This document shows positions 32,818-45,386 of a stretch of DNA of 64,000 bases, in pieces. The first letter of the stretch is position 1, and every line of letters starts with the position of its first letter. The notes under the pieces are model-generated. The model did no database searches, had not been told where the DNA came from, and saw only the letters and a list, made by a program, of their open reading frames with translations. Position numbers and translations under genes: made by a program. Origin of the DNA: Diadema setosum (lineage: Eukaryota; Echinodermata; Echinoidea; Diadematoida; Diadematidae); contig NC_092685.1 of NCBI RefSeq assembly GCF_964275005.1, forward strand, positions 13,005,571 to 13,069,570, in the 5' to 3' direction.

Positions 32818-34604
32818 TTATTTGTGCTCTACCTTGTATTTGGACATGTTACCATGGTGCGATATGGGAAGGCCTAACTGAAAATTATCACCGCAGTATC
32901 TCCTGGAAAGACTTTTTTTCCCCTTTTCTTTCTTTAAGTCAGAGCAAAGACTGAATCCCAGTCATTACGGAATGCTGACAATTTTATAGCGATACATTGG
33001 GCATTTCTCTCGTATGCCCTCGTTTAATATCGTCTTGTTTTACATGTCGTACACGTCCTACACTTGCGCTGTTCCCATTTAAGTTTTGCTTGGTTTGGTT
33101 TGCTAGTCATGGACACGAGTTCTATTTGCCAGCGTAATTGACTTCATATGTTCCAAGGCATCTTTGCATTAGAAAGATGAGACAATTAGCGGCATTGCTC
33201 GGTGTGTCCCCTTTCTTTCCTCTTCCTCCTTCGATCTTGCTTTCTCTCTCTCTCTGTCTTTTATCGTGGTTTCAGTTTTTTGTACTCTGCTATAGCTATC
33301 TACTTATATATCTATCTATCGATCTTTATATTTTTCTACCTTGTTACTGTTATCGTAATTTACGCAAAGTGTTTAGCGCAGTGAACAACCGACCTTTGTT
33401 ACGACAGTTTTTTGGTCAGTTTTATGACAACATCATTCTACGTAATACATTATGATTATCCCTCTATCCACGAAAAGAAATGTAACGTACATTTGTACAT
33501 CGTTTTTGCACGCAAATTCACGCTGAACACTTTGAAAACAAAATACAGTATGAGCTTTACCAGGACATAAAGCTGATCCGTGTTTGTGTGTTTTAAATCA
33601 ATGCAAGGCAGGCAAGCTGTGGTAAACCTGTCACAAAGGCCTAACATTTTATCTTGCCACTAGCGCACTACAGGCTGAACAGGGTAATATCATTCCTAAC
33701 CTACGAGGTACATCGTGCAATTTCATGTCGTAACTTCCATGCCCCCTCCCCGCGGCACATTTTGATATTGCTTAATGGGGTAATGATTGGAGTACAACAA
33801 CTATGACAAAGTCATAGAAAAAAAAAATCCCAGGTAAGCCGAGATAATAAACGTTCCTCAGTCAAGTCTTGACGCACTTTCAGAAATGACGGCCTCTGAT
33901 TGGTCGATTGCAACAGAAAGAAAAGCTCCAGTGACTCTAAAACCGCTAACAGTGATCATAGTAAAATGACGTCATTGGAAAGAAGAAGAAAAATCAGAAA
34001 ACCTCAGTGAATGCTGGGAGAGGCATGTGTTTCAACGGTTCGACTGAATACTGCCATCGTATATAGCTTGGATATAATAAAGCAACAGATGATCAGTTTG
34101 TTTAGGAGCCTATGCGGGCGGCTTGCGAGTGATGAATTTTTGTGATTCATATAAGTGCCCAATAGTTTTTTGTATCATTCGGTTATACGCGTATTTCGAT
34201 TGTACATAACTGCTTTGATACTGGTTCATGTTACAAACCCCTAATAAATCATGACAAGCTGACATGCTATGTATGACCTTTGACTCTGCCTCGGATGTCA
34301 AAGCGTGTCTGTTAGAATCATCTTGGGTTAAAGGAGTGAACTACATAATATGTCCCTCACAGCGGTAGATATTTTGTATGCACCCCCCCCCCATTCTGAA
34401 AGGAAAAAAAAAGACAAATCTCTGTGTTCTCGAGCAGAAATATACTGGAAAATTGACTCTTCCTCTGAATACGTATTCTTAATTCCATGGCTATTTCACC
34501 ACTGCGAGATTGGGCCATTCACATTTTTTTCGAGACATGGGTTTCTCGTATACCTTTGGGTTGTAGCATGGTAAAGGGCCAAGTTCTCAGGGCATTCTAG
34601 CTTG

Positions 34605-34606
34605 GA

Positions 34607-34652
<46 letters not shown>

Positions 34653-34690
34653 GGATGATGAGGATGATGAGGATGATGATAATAATAATC
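34605..34690. repeat. (GAT)n microsatellite with GAG interruptions
   Basis: About 25 GAT units followed by AATAAT. The poly-His frame on the other strand is an artefact. Confidence 0.95.
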
Positions 34691-37600
34691 TCTCTCTCTC
34701 ACTCGGTAATTGTCCTCAAGACATTGCATTTGAACACAGTATAATCAAAGTAAGATCTGTTTTGTTTCTTTGGTTTTTTTCTTTTCCAAAATCAAAATAT
34801 TGTATGTAATAGTTACATTAGCTCCAAGAACATTTTAGGACATATCTTACATGCAATGGAATTGACGCAAAACATCTAACATGGTCTACACCAGACAATT
34901 TACATGATGGCACATCTTATACAATCTATCTCAAACCTGCAAGGTTTAAGGTATGTTTTGTATTACACTTTTACAGCTATATCATCAATTTCATAATTTT
35001 GTACACAACAACAAGAACAATGTATTTCAAAAATGGTTCAATAACAATATATTGCACATGTTTAATTACATGTCTTACATGCTCGAGTTACAGCATTTTT
35101 TTTGTCACTGACCTGTGCTGATATAAGATATTATTACACTGATATGTTCATGCACATGATAGTACAACAGGCACTTACAATACATGTATTGAAGTGGGGT
35201 TTTTCAAGCTGTTAATTAGCATAGAAACTGAATACATTGTATTAGAGAAAGAATTCTATATATTAGAATCAAGCATTGTATTGGCATTATACTGGAATAA
35301 GAAACTAGCATTCCGTTCATACTGTGATTTCTAGATGGTATTTTTAGCTTTTGAAAGTGTATTCAAGAGGAAATTTGAAGTTTGCAGTTGCACCATGTGC
35401 TGTATGATTTAAAAAAAAATGCCTATTAAGTATTCTTTGATTGAAAAGTTCTAAAGACAGAGAAGTATAGAATGAACACTATTCCACTCTACTATTTTTA
35501 TTTTATTTTTCATGCTATTCTTTTGGCAACAGTTTCAATGAAGAAATGGTTCAACAAACTTTTTTTTCCCCCCAAACCTATGCCAAATGGTGCCATTGCA
35601 AACTCAAAATTTTGCATGATAGCTGATAATTCAAGTTCATGTACTATTGTATGGCAAAGCTATTTGACTGATGTAATGTACACTCTGGTATTGTACTGGA
35701 ATGCAATACATAAATTCTTATTCTAGATGCACACATTCCCTTGTGTAACCGTGAAATACATTTTCGTCTCATTTTACAGTGTGGAAAAGTGTGCACTGTA
35801 TGTTGTGTGATGCAGACAGCCAAATCATTTCAAAGGCTAATGATACGATTCCTTTTTAAGTCTTGGTCATTCCACTGGGACAGGCCACTTTGCTGACGAC
35901 CTACATCTCGAAACTGAGAGTCCACCCCTTGTTCAAGTCAATTTTCATTCCATCCCCCCCCCAAAAAAAAAAACAACAACAACAACAAACAAACAAACAA
36001 ACAAAAAATCAAACCGCACATGTTTACATGGCACAGTGACATAGATGATAATCAAATCACACGCACATTAGATGAGATGATCATATATATTATCTCAAGA
36101 GTCACCCATTGACCTGCTGCCAGTTCTCCAAAGTCCTGGGATTTGTTTGTTGGTCCTCATTTTTTCTTAACTCTTTTCAAAGAAATCCAACGAATTGAAT
36201 GTAACCTGTACATCGATTTAATTCATGCAATCAAGCTTAACAGTGAGACATTCATTTGAATTGGACACAAATAAAGAAATGGAACTCAAAAGCTTTTTGC
36301 ATGTATCCATGTAACACAAGTATCAGTGACAATCACATCTACATAACTTTGGTGAGGTCGTGATGTCTACTCTCTCAAGTGTCCCAGCTGCTTATGCATA
36401 AATTTCTTCACCTAATTTTCTTCCTTGAAATGAATCCAAAAGAAAGAAATTGTGTCTTCAAGAGCTTATGAAGTCGACACAATTTAGTTAAAATGATTCA
36501 GCAATAGCATGTATATAATTCTTTTAATGGGAGTTATAATTTGCTCAGTGTAATCAGGGAGGTGCTAGAGAAGGAGAGACAACTACTGCTCTCCTTTGAA
36601 GTCATGCACGGCACCGCTGAGAAGTTATGCGTTCAACTACAGATGTTACCCATGTGCTTTGACAAAAGAGAGCATCAATAATCGGGACTAGCACTCTCAC
36701 ATCTAGAAATACTTGCCCCTACTGCAATTCGCTCTCTTTCAATGTGATGGCAACAATGAATTTGTGTACCTTGAATTGGAGCAGCGAATCAAAATGCAAT
36801 GTAAAACTGACAATCTTAACAGCAAACAGTTTAAAAGCACGATGGAACACACTTCAGCGGAGTACTTTATTTGAAAGATCAAAATATCCCAGATTAAAAG
36901 ATAGAAAACTAACATGCAGAAATGTGCGCACTATAGAAAAATATTAGGTTTTTAAGAGGGCCTAATTTTCATTTCATTTCAATTTGCGCATTACGAAGAA
37001 ACTAGAAATACATGTTTATAATATTGAATTCTTTCCTAAACTATTCTAAATCAATTCAAGTATTTCATTTAAAATTTTACGCTGAAATAAAGCTTGTAAT
37101 TCAACGAAAGGTGAAATGCGTTCTTCATCTCCGAACTTCGTCTTGCAACTAGAGCGGTGCCGAGCATGACTTAAAAGCGTAGTGGAATGCTAGACATCCC
37201 ATTGTAACGCCTTGAACCCAAACATGTGTTTGCATGAATTACGAAGAGTTGCCACTCCATCTCTGTAACACATCCCTGGTGTAATCATCGAAGTGTAAGA
37301 AAAAAAGTATGTTGTGTTATCTCGTGAACAGCAATGAGAAAAGTTTGAGACAATGACATCATTACCTATGCTTTTGTGACACTGAAAAATATCACCAATT
37401 GGTGAAAGTGTGAAACTGTTGTATTCCATGACTTTGTGGATCACCACTGACCCTACGATTATCTTTCCTTTGTGTTTGTTAAAGGCATAATTTACCATTT
37501 GCAGATGAAACAAAACCCAGCATTAGTGCTTTAAAATGGTTCTAGAATGTGAGTAAGGGATAGAAACAACTACTGTAAAAATTTGAATGGGTAAAATCAA

Positions 37601-38130
37601 TGTTAAGTATTGTTAAATATACCAAAAGTGAACAATAGTTATAATAAGAATGCTTTCGGACTTAACTGTCTACAGTCATGGTTTATTGAGAAAAATATAG
37701 ATATCTCCTAATATTTTAGGCTTTATCGCAAAAATTTTAGATGATAGGATGTTTTGTGATACAACAGACCTACACATATGCATTAAATGTCATATCTTGA
37801 CAATTTTTAAATCATTGTTCCCAAAGGTAAACAGGACCTTTAAATCTATTACTTTAATCTCCCTTCCATACTTCATCGCCTCCCTGCTTATGACACCCAA
37901 CCTATCCCTTTTAAAGCCGCCCCCCCCCCCCAAGAAAAAGGTGTATGTTATGTCGTTGTATCAAAGCTCATGCCACCTTTCATTCAACTTTACTCCACTA
38001 GTTTGCTGTAACTGGTAGAGCAGTTTTCAGCAGCCCTTTTTTTCTTTCTTTTCATTCCATAACTTTCTTATATTTTGTCCAATCATATTTACAGCATCAA
38101 TGATCTGTTCGTTTGACTCCCCCATATAAT

Positions 38131-38916
38131 TTAACCCTAACTAGGCCGGGGGGGGGGGGGGGGGGGGGCCTCCGAGGCCCCCCCCTCGACGTTTCGCGCG
38201 ATGTATCGCTATCGCGAGAAGCTATCGACGCGACGTTCCATGACTTTTTTCTTTCGAGTCTCCCGCATCTTTTGACACCAAATTTGCGATGCCCGGGTGC
38301 GCGGTTCCGAAGTTGCGCATAAGTATGCACGTGCATGTCAGACCAAAAATTGCTCAAAAACGTGAATTTGTGTACAATTTCAATGCAAACTGTGTTTACA
38401 GACAAATTTCATAAAAGCATGATTATTTTGGGGTTTTATTGATTAAAATCAATTAATAACGCATTTTCTTGTTCGGAACAATGTCATGGTCAAATTTCAT
38501 CGAAAAAACAATGAAAAACATAAAGTCGAAAAAACAAAGAAATACATAAGAAATTCAAAAAACAATAAAATACTTAGGAAATTTTTTCTGATTGCGCAAT
38601 TTTTTTCTCTTACATTTGCTAAGGACACTAAAAAGAATATTTACACAAAAAAAATGTGCCTGTTTTGAGCTTTATTTAGTGATTTATACCAAATTGTCTG
38701 ATTTCATGCATCATTATGCATAAATTAGCATAATTTAATGTGAATGATAATTTTTGAAAAAATTAACTTCATGGCACTTTGAATACATCATAGGCAATGT
38801 GTGTGCCAATTTTCGCCGCGATCGCGCGGTCGACGGCCGAGATCCGGAGGGGGGGCCTGGGAGGCCCCCCCCCGGCTCTATCATCTACCTGAATAGCCCG
38901 GCCTAGTTAGGGTTAA
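38131..38916. mobile_element. piggyBac-type non-autonomous element with TTAA target duplication
   Basis: A perfect 16-bp terminal inverted repeat (CCCTAACTAGGCCGGG) at 38135 and its complement ending at 38912 is bordered by TTAA on both sides. TTAA targets and CCC(T/A) termini are hallmarks of piggyBac elements. Subterminal GGCCTCCGAGGCCCCCC and GGCCTGGGAGGCCCCCC blocks are also inverted. The 780-bp interior has no transposase frame. Confidence 0.8.
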
Positions 38917-39263
38917 GCCAACTTGAACTTAGAGTGAAATTTCAATTTAAATCTATTCCCCAATTCACCATTTCAAGGAGGTCTCCACAGCTTAGAGTTG
39001 TTCATAAACATTGTACTACACCAGACATGCAAATAGCTATACACAACGTCCAAAGAAAGATAGTATCAATCATGTCATACAGGCATAAACTGGAAAGCAT
39101 TAGGAAGTACACGTATGTAAGGCACAAATCATGGAGCTTGCCTGTACATGTACAACTAAAGTTTAACACTGCCTTTTGGCACACGGGCATACAACCGTGA
39201 ATAACAGGACATGTTGCAAGATTTATTACCAGCACTTCCTTCAGTGCATGAAGGACAATGATT

Positions 39264-40711
39264 AAAGGACAAGTTCACCTTCCTATACGTGTGGATTCAG
39301 AAAATGTACACAGCAATATTAGTAGGACACATTAATGAAAGTTTGAGGAAAATTGGACAATCTGTTCAAAAGTTATATGGATTTTTGAAGTTTCAGAGCC
39401 ACCATCACTGAATAAGAAGACTGATATAGCTTGTGATGTCATATGTGCAGAATGATATAAAGAAACTATAAAGAAAAGTCACATATTTTCACTTCCCTCA
39501 CATTATAGAGGAGTACAGTCAAACCTGTCTATAGCGGCCACCCAAGGGAAACAACAAAAGCGGCCGCTATAGACAGGTGGCCGTTATAGACAGGTTGGCG
39601 GCCATTTTGAATTTCAATATTTGCATTTTATAATAGCAGAAAATACCTCATGTTATATTTAAGATCAACAAACAACCAGCATATAAGTTTGCATGTGCAG
39701 CAGTGCTATTATGGGGATTTTCGTTGTACAATTCACTTCATTTTTTTTTTCATTGCCTCCTGTTCTTTTGATGTTAAAATAATATTTCGGGCCTGAGAAG
39801 TGCTCTGGTTCATACCCTACCGGTTTGCATGGGCGGGGTTCACGAGAGCCGAGTTCGATGGAGATTGATAATGTGTAAAACTTACGTAAACAAGAAACAA
39901 TACCCAGGTCAAGTACCATGTTGTCCTTATTCAAAGGGACTTAAACACTATTAGTCTGCATTTCGGTAAAATTCTAAGTTGTTATTAAGAGTTGCCTTTG
40001 CCTTTGTAGCATCTATTCAGGGCGGCATTACTGAAGCCTAGATCTAATCTAGTCAAGTTGGTGGTAAGATGGGTTTTCGTGGCAAAGAGCTGCATTAATT
40101 TTGTCAATCGTGTTTGTGTGATTATGACTGAGCTAGGACTCGGTAGAAATCACGCAATGAACGTAAAAGACATCGTACTCATTGCTGATTTATTGGTTCA
40201 ACTAAATTTTTGTGGCCGCTATACGCAGGTTGATATTCACCACGGGAGACAAAATGAGTGGCCGCTGGCCGCGTTAGGCAGGTGGCCGTTATATAAAGGG
40301 TCCATAATACAGCAATTGCGTTTGGGGGATTTTTCAGTGGCCGCTATGAGCAGGTGGCCGCTATAGAGAGGTGGCCGCTAAGACAGGTTTGACTGTACTT
40401 GACTTGCCTCTTTCAGAAGGCAGGAAAAATAATTTTACCTTTAATATATGTCACAGACTATGTTGAGGGAATGTGTACTTTTTCAAAAGTGAAATTTTGT
40501 GGAATTCCCTTTATATTCCTTATATCATTCTACGAATGTGACATCATAAACTGTAGTAGTCTTCTCACCCAGCAATGACTGCACAGAAACTTTAAAGATA
40601 AATAAATTATGAACAGATTGCCTGCTTTTCCTAAAACTTTCAATGATTTGTTCTACTGATATTGCTGCATTCACTCAATCCACACGTATATTCAGGTGAA
40701 CATGTCCTTCA
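39264..40711. mobile_element. MITE family B, interrupted by another MITE
   Basis: The left part (39264-39513) starts AAAGGACAAGTTCACCT. The right part (40398-40711) ends with the complement AGGTGAACATGTCCTTC. About 100 bases of each end pair, including ATACGTGTGGATT and GCAATATTAGTAG. The two parts would make an element of about 565 bp, split by the insert at 39514-40397. A related half copy is at 12275-12505. Confidence 0.75.
39514..40397. mobile_element. MITE family C ('TACAGTCAAACCTGTCTATAGCGGCC'-type), nested copy
   Basis: Ends TACAGTCAAACCTGTCTATA and GACAGGTTTGACTGTA are inverted repeats. Adjacent short direct and inverted copies of GGCCGCTATAGACAGGT lie on both sides, four or more on the right. 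The 884-bp element lies inside MITE family B. A shorter relative is at 42986-43143. Confidence 0.8.
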
Positions 40712-40858
40712 ACCCCCCACCCCCGGTAAAACAATGATGACAACAACAACAACAAAAATGTTATACATATATGACAATACACAGCTCACTTCCCTATCTC
40801 AAGTATCAACCAGGGGCTTAAGCCAGGTTACTTTAACAATTTTTTTTTTCTATGCAGG

Positions 40859-40864
40859 TTTATT
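40859..40864 (-). promoter_or_regulatory. Candidate poly(A) signal of the ANCHR-like gene
   Basis: AATAAA on the minus strand lies about 340 bases after the stop codon at 41205. It is an unproven candidate, chosen only by distance. Confidence 0.3.
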
Positions 40865-41204
40865 ACCAATCAGTGGTTTAGTCTACTTCTTCATGTTAAT
40901 AAACATAATTAAATTAAGCTTTTTAAAATCAGTATTACTTTGTGGATCCATATGACTGCACAAAAACAACAACTTCAAATAATCCCACATATTAAAAAAA
41001 AAAAAAAACAATGTTCATGCGTTAGTTCAATGTCCATTCATTTTTGCAGCAGAATATATGAAATTTGTGTGAGAAGTTGAAAATTAATTTTGTCAGCTTC
41101 TGAAAAACAGGAGCCCTTGCCACCCGCGACATACAGTACTTTACAGACTCTACACTTGGCACATATGAGAGATACAGCTAACACTGACAGCCAACAAGTT
41201 CTGC

Positions 41205-41271
41205 TCACTTTCGTGGTTGTTTGAAGGCTTTTACTTCATGACTCTCAATACCATAGTCCCTGTGTCCGTCC
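41205..41271 (-). CDS. ZFYVE19: ZFYVE19/ANCHR homologue, last exon
   Basis: The acceptor TTTCTACAG precedes one base completing Arg, then 21 codons (DGHRDYGIESHE ... PRK) and TGA. It supplies the two His residues that finish the zinc module begun in the previous exon (family: CFREGHDxxxxxxH). It is too short to be seen as an open frame; it was found by searching downstream for the GHD/GHR motif in phase 2. Confidence 0.8.
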
Positions 41272-41444
41272 CTGTAGAAAAGGAACAAGGAACAACAGAA
41301 TGGTGCAATACATGATATTATGGACTGATCAAATACCACAGCGATTGGATGAACATGATCATGTGATAGTGGACTGTTTATAATAGACAGAACATTCTGG
41401 GATGTTCCACTGTGAGAGAACAGTTTTATATAACAAGAGACCCG

Positions 41445-42701
41445 GGGGTCACGCGCTCACCTGAGTATCGCAAGTTCACCTTCCATGCATTCTTGCAGAC
41501 TCTTACCTGAGAACATTGGAAACTTATGGTGGGGGTAGTTTTGAGAATGGGGGCATGGTATCCATTTACATATTCCATCACACTGGTAAAAATACCTGCC
41601 AAGTACACTGTACTTTATAGAATGTTGGATTATGCAGCTTGGGAAAAAAGATTTAAAGCCGTATCACTTTTGATTAGAAGTAGGTAAAAATATTATTGAA
41701 TATTCATTAATCTAGGAGGTTTGGACCCCCTGGGGCCCCAAGGAAAGCATGGTGCCCATTCAAACACTTTGAGATCTTATCCCTATGGGAATGCTAATTG
41801 ACACGTTTGGTGAAAATCCATTATGTTGTTTTCAGCAAGATGAAAATTTAGGCTTGCATTTGGACCCCCCCCCCCCATACCATCCCGCTTCCTTGGGTCC
41901 CAAGGGGGTGGGGGGGGGGGAGGGCACCCCTGGTTCTCCCATGAACAAACTTGAAACAACAGTCATCAATAAACTGACTCATTGTATTAACTTAGCTCAA
42001 TCACTTCTGGTTCTAGAGAAAATCTGTAAAGATTCCTTACAGGAGGGGGTGGGGGTGGGACCCCTGGGGGCCCCCCAGGTGGGGCATGGTGCCCATTTGA
42101 TGGAATTGAGATTCTATTTCCCTAGGGATGCTACCTGCCAAGTTTGGTAAAAATTAGTGATATGGTTATCAAGAAAAAGATGAAAATTTACAATTTCGGT
42201 CCAAATTTAGGCCCCCTGGGGCCCCCCAGGTGGGGCACGGTGCACATTTGATGGGAGTGAGATTCTTTCCCCCTAGGGATGCTACCTGCCAATTTTGGTG
42301 AAAATTCATCATGGCATTTTCAAGAAAAAGATGAAAATGTACAATTATTTGGGCCCCATTAGGACCACTCCCCACCCCCCTCCCCTGGGTCCCAAGGGGG
42401 GCACCCCTGATTCCGCCATGAACAAACTTGAAACTACAGTCATCAATGTACTAATTCATAGTATTAACTTAGCTCTATCACTTCTAAGATTCCTTAATTT
42501 TGGGGGGTTTGGGCCCCTCTGGGGGCCCCCAGATGGGGTATGGTGCCCACTTGAACAAATTGAGATCCTATCCCCCTAGGGATGCTACCTGGCAAGTTTG
42601 GTGAAAATTGGTCAAGGGGTTCTCAAGAAGAAGATGAAAATGCAAAAGTTTACGCACGACGGACGATGCACGCCGGACGCCGGACGAAGAGCGATCGCAA
42701 T

Positions 42702-42734
<33 letters not shown>

Positions 42735-42735
42735 C
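41445..42735 (-). mobile_element. 1.3-kb Helentron-like or related non-autonomous element with internal repeats
   Basis: The right end carries a strong hairpin (CACTTGAGCCTTCGGCTCAG then GTGAGC) preceded by a GACGGACGATGCACGCCGG block. The left end also has CGCGCTCACCTGAG. Inside, a module 'GGTGCCCATTTGATGG ... GAGATTCTATTTCCCTAGGG ... GATGCTACCTGCCAAGTTTG ... GTGAAAATT' recurs about five times (near 41750, 42090, 42250, 42550 and a partial at 41880). Related sequence is widespread in marine invertebrates to my knowledge. Class is inferred from the terminal hairpin and lack of a clear target duplication. Confidence 0.55.
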
Positions 42736-42985
42736 AAATGGTGAATGATCTCACACAACAGAATAGCAATGTGTTATGAATTATTACACTCCATTATTGC
42801 GTTCTATGCAATTTACATCAATGAACAGTGATCAACATGTACAGAGATGCGATTTGGGCAAGCAGCTTATTACAAAATTGGATACACACTGCATGTACAG
42901 TATGAGGCGCAAACATTATCCATCACATGCTAGTCCAAGCTGGGGATGATGCTTATGAAATAGCTAACTTACAAAATTGTTGAAG

Positions 42986-43143
42986 GTGCAGCCAAACCTG
43001 TATAATAGCGGCCAGCTGTTGTAGCTGAGGTGGCTGCTCTAGATAGTGTCCTTGACATCTCGGGGGGGGGGGGGGGGGGTTAGTGGCCATGTACAGCAGG
43101 TGTCTACTATAGATATGTGGCCGTTAAAGCAGGTTTGACTGTA
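42986..43143. mobile_element. MITE family C, short copy
   Basis: GCAGCCAAACCTGTATAATA ... AAAGCAGGTTTGACTGTAC: same ends as 39514-40397 but only about 158 bp and diverged. It holds a G run (about 43063-43079). Confidence 0.7.
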
Positions 43144-43720
43144 CTTTCATGTATTGATCAAAAAATGTTTTGACAAAGGTCCAACCCAAATAAAAAAACT
43201 AATGATGACTCCTGCTTTGGGAACATAAAGAATAATCTAATCTCCAGTTTCGAGTGCTAATTTGGGGAAATTTTAAGTCCCTCAAGTTCCTCTCCCTAAT
43301 AATCATTTTGAACTCTTTGGGTGAGCTGGATCATTCTAAATCTGTAAACACGTATTTCATAGTGAAACCACCAAATTGTTTAGTATGAATATATTCATTT
43401 TATTTTGTGGACCTGCAAGTGTCAACATCTTGTAGAGAGGAAGGTGGATGGAGAGAAAAAGGTGAACATTATACATGTACTGGTTTCCAATGACTCCTTG
43501 CATCCAAACTGATCGAGGTATAGAGAGATAATTCCCTACATGAGCGTAGTTCAGGAAATTTTACTGAAGCCTGAGCGAGTTGAAGACAACTGTGGATTTG
43601 GGGGTGGAAGGAGAGGAGAGGTAAGGTTAAGTTTCTTGTCAGACATACAAGGACAGCCCACTTAAAGCCCTTGTAGTGTGGGTATTCGTTGTGTGGGAAG
43701 GCGGGACCGCCTTGGGCATA

Positions 43721-44360
43721 TGTGACCCGCTACAACAAAAGGATCCTAAAGTCGCTGACGGCTGAGCCGAGAAAATAGAGTTTGAAGTCACATCATCAAA
43801 ATTGGTCAAAGCAATAGGATTTCTGTTTTCAGCATAATTTTGTAGTCTAATTTTTTGTCTATCATCTGCCGAAATTTCGAAGCTAAATGATCCAAGGAAA
43901 GGCAAGAAAATAGCGTTTTTCTGGGCCATGATTTTCCGACTTTCAACTGAACAGAGTCGTGTCCGAAGATTTGGGAGTGACGAGGGAATGATCTTATTGG
44001 TCAGTGCGTGGCATCCTGATTACTGATAGGTCGTACGTAGAACGCTGGCGCTAAGCTTGAATGAACATCGCGGAGGTTGCTAGGAGCATACTTCCTATTG
44101 TCAAACGGTGAAAACTGTCTCGCCTCCCCTTGATCATGATGGCCTCGAAAGGAAAACTTTGAAGGTGTTTTTCTCAAAACCCCGATTTCCACAACCACTT
44201 GACATGTGCTAATAAAATCATCGATATCTCGGCAACCGAGTACTTTTCTGAGTTGTGCTATATATGAAATTAAAGTAGAAGAGTACGTGAATAATGTCAT
44301 GCCATTTTCAGAAAATTGTCCTCCCCCGACTTTCGGAACCTTTTGTTGTAGCGGGTCACA
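43721..44360. mobile_element. 640-bp inverted-repeat element, TGTGACCCGCTACAACAAAAGG ends
   Basis: TGTGACCCGCTACAACAAAA at the left pairs with TTTTGTTGTAGCGGGTCACA at the right; a further CTAAAGTCG/CGACTTTCGG also pairs. TA flanks both ends. No transposase frame. A piece of related sequence (GACGGCTGAGCC) lies near 29165 and 43757. Confidence 0.8.
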
Positions 44361-44909
44361 TATTCAAGAGTCCCCATAACGAATTGTGTTCAGCTTTTTC
44401 ACCGATCTCTACACACAGCCAAAGAATCCCGACTGGAATTGACAGCTGCATTTGCTTTGATGAACATATTCACTGACACATGGCTGACGATTGCTATTCA
44501 CGGTTTCGAATGTACCTCACTGGACAGCGAAATGAAGACTAACTTGATTGGACCAACCATGTTTCCCAACACTACCAGATCTTTATCAAAGGTCAGGGAA
44601 TAATTTTCCTGGTATCGCATTGCAATTTGCTATGCATTTTCGTACGACTGCTCTACAGAATATCATTTTCATAGCAGTTTCATTACATAGACTTGTACAC
44701 CATTTTGTTCAAAATGTATCTTCATCCGACTAAAATTGCTAATCAATTTTTGGAAAAGAAAAATTATTCCCTGAAAGGCACAAGACAAAAATGCTCAGCC
44801 TTTACATGTAAAGTCTTTGGCCCAAGACAGTCCACTTCAAGAGGATGCAATGTATGTCTCAACTGTCCCCCCTCCCCCTCAGTACCCCCTCCTCTTCTCT
44901 CTCTCTCAC

Positions 44910-45076
44910 CTGAAGCAACGTTTGCAGTAGAGATCGCCATCACAGTCAAGGCAACGCAATGTGGCGTCCTCGTTACAAATGCAACACCAAGGGAGCTCAT
45001 CCGGATCTGCTGCTGGTTGTGACCTGTCTGGGTCGGAGTCTACCATTTTGGACTCGCGGACATGGGAAACAGTAGT
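44910..45076 (-). CDS. ZFYVE19: ZFYVE19/ANCHR homologue, zinc-module exon
   Basis: Acceptor ATGCTACAG and donor TTCAG|GTGAGA bound 55 codons plus two bases. After a variable start ([19 protein letters not shown]) it reads [30 protein letters not shown]. This is the diagnostic C-terminal signature of ZFYVE19/ANCHR ([30 protein letters not shown]). Cys/His spacing with the next exon is C-x2-C-x7-C-x2-C-x5-C-x2-C-x4-H-x7-H, a B-box-like cross-brace. In vertebrates ANCHR holds back VPS4 at the midbody to delay abscission when chromatin is trapped. Confidence 0.92.
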
Positions 45077-45307
45077 CTGTAGCATAACAGTGATAATAAA
45101 AAAAAAAAAAAAGACATCAAGCCATCCCTTGGTGCTTTGAGAAGCAAGCACATGTTTGAATAAATTCCTGTGAAAGTGTCATTAGATAGCGAGTACATGC
45201 AGTCAGTATGAGTTTATGACTTATGAAAGCTGTTACTCTCAAAAGTAAATAAGGTTTAAAGTGAGGGACAAAGCATGAAAGCTTTAAAATCTGGTGGATA
45301 TACTGTT

Positions 45308-45355
45308 CCAGGTATGATTTTTAGACAAATTTGCAATAGAGGAGTTATGCTTTGT

Positions 45356-45386
<31 letters not shown>

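Larger units (their letters stand above)
32818..40858. other. Region between the convergent Cys-loop receptor and ANCHR-like genes
   Basis: It contains the 3' UTRs of both genes, a GAT repeat (34605-34690), a piggyBac-type MITE (38131-38916) and a nested MITE pair (39264-40711). The long AT-rich stretch 34740-38100 has no recognisable exon; a 107-codon minus-strand frame at 37190-37513 matches nothing I know. A short spliced gene cannot be excluded. Confidence 0.5.
41272..44909 (-). other. Last intron of the ANCHR-like gene
   Basis: A 3.6-kb intron, GTGAGA to TTCTACAG on the minus strand. It holds a Helentron-like element (41445-42735), a short MITE C copy (42986-43143) and a 640-bp inverted-repeat element (43721-44360). 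Nothing recognised in 43150-43700 or 44370-44900. Confidence 0.75.

Noticed and set aside
37190-37513. 107-codon minus-strand frame
   Set aside because: No recognisable motif, AT-rich codon use like its surroundings, no splice context; length is within chance for this composition.
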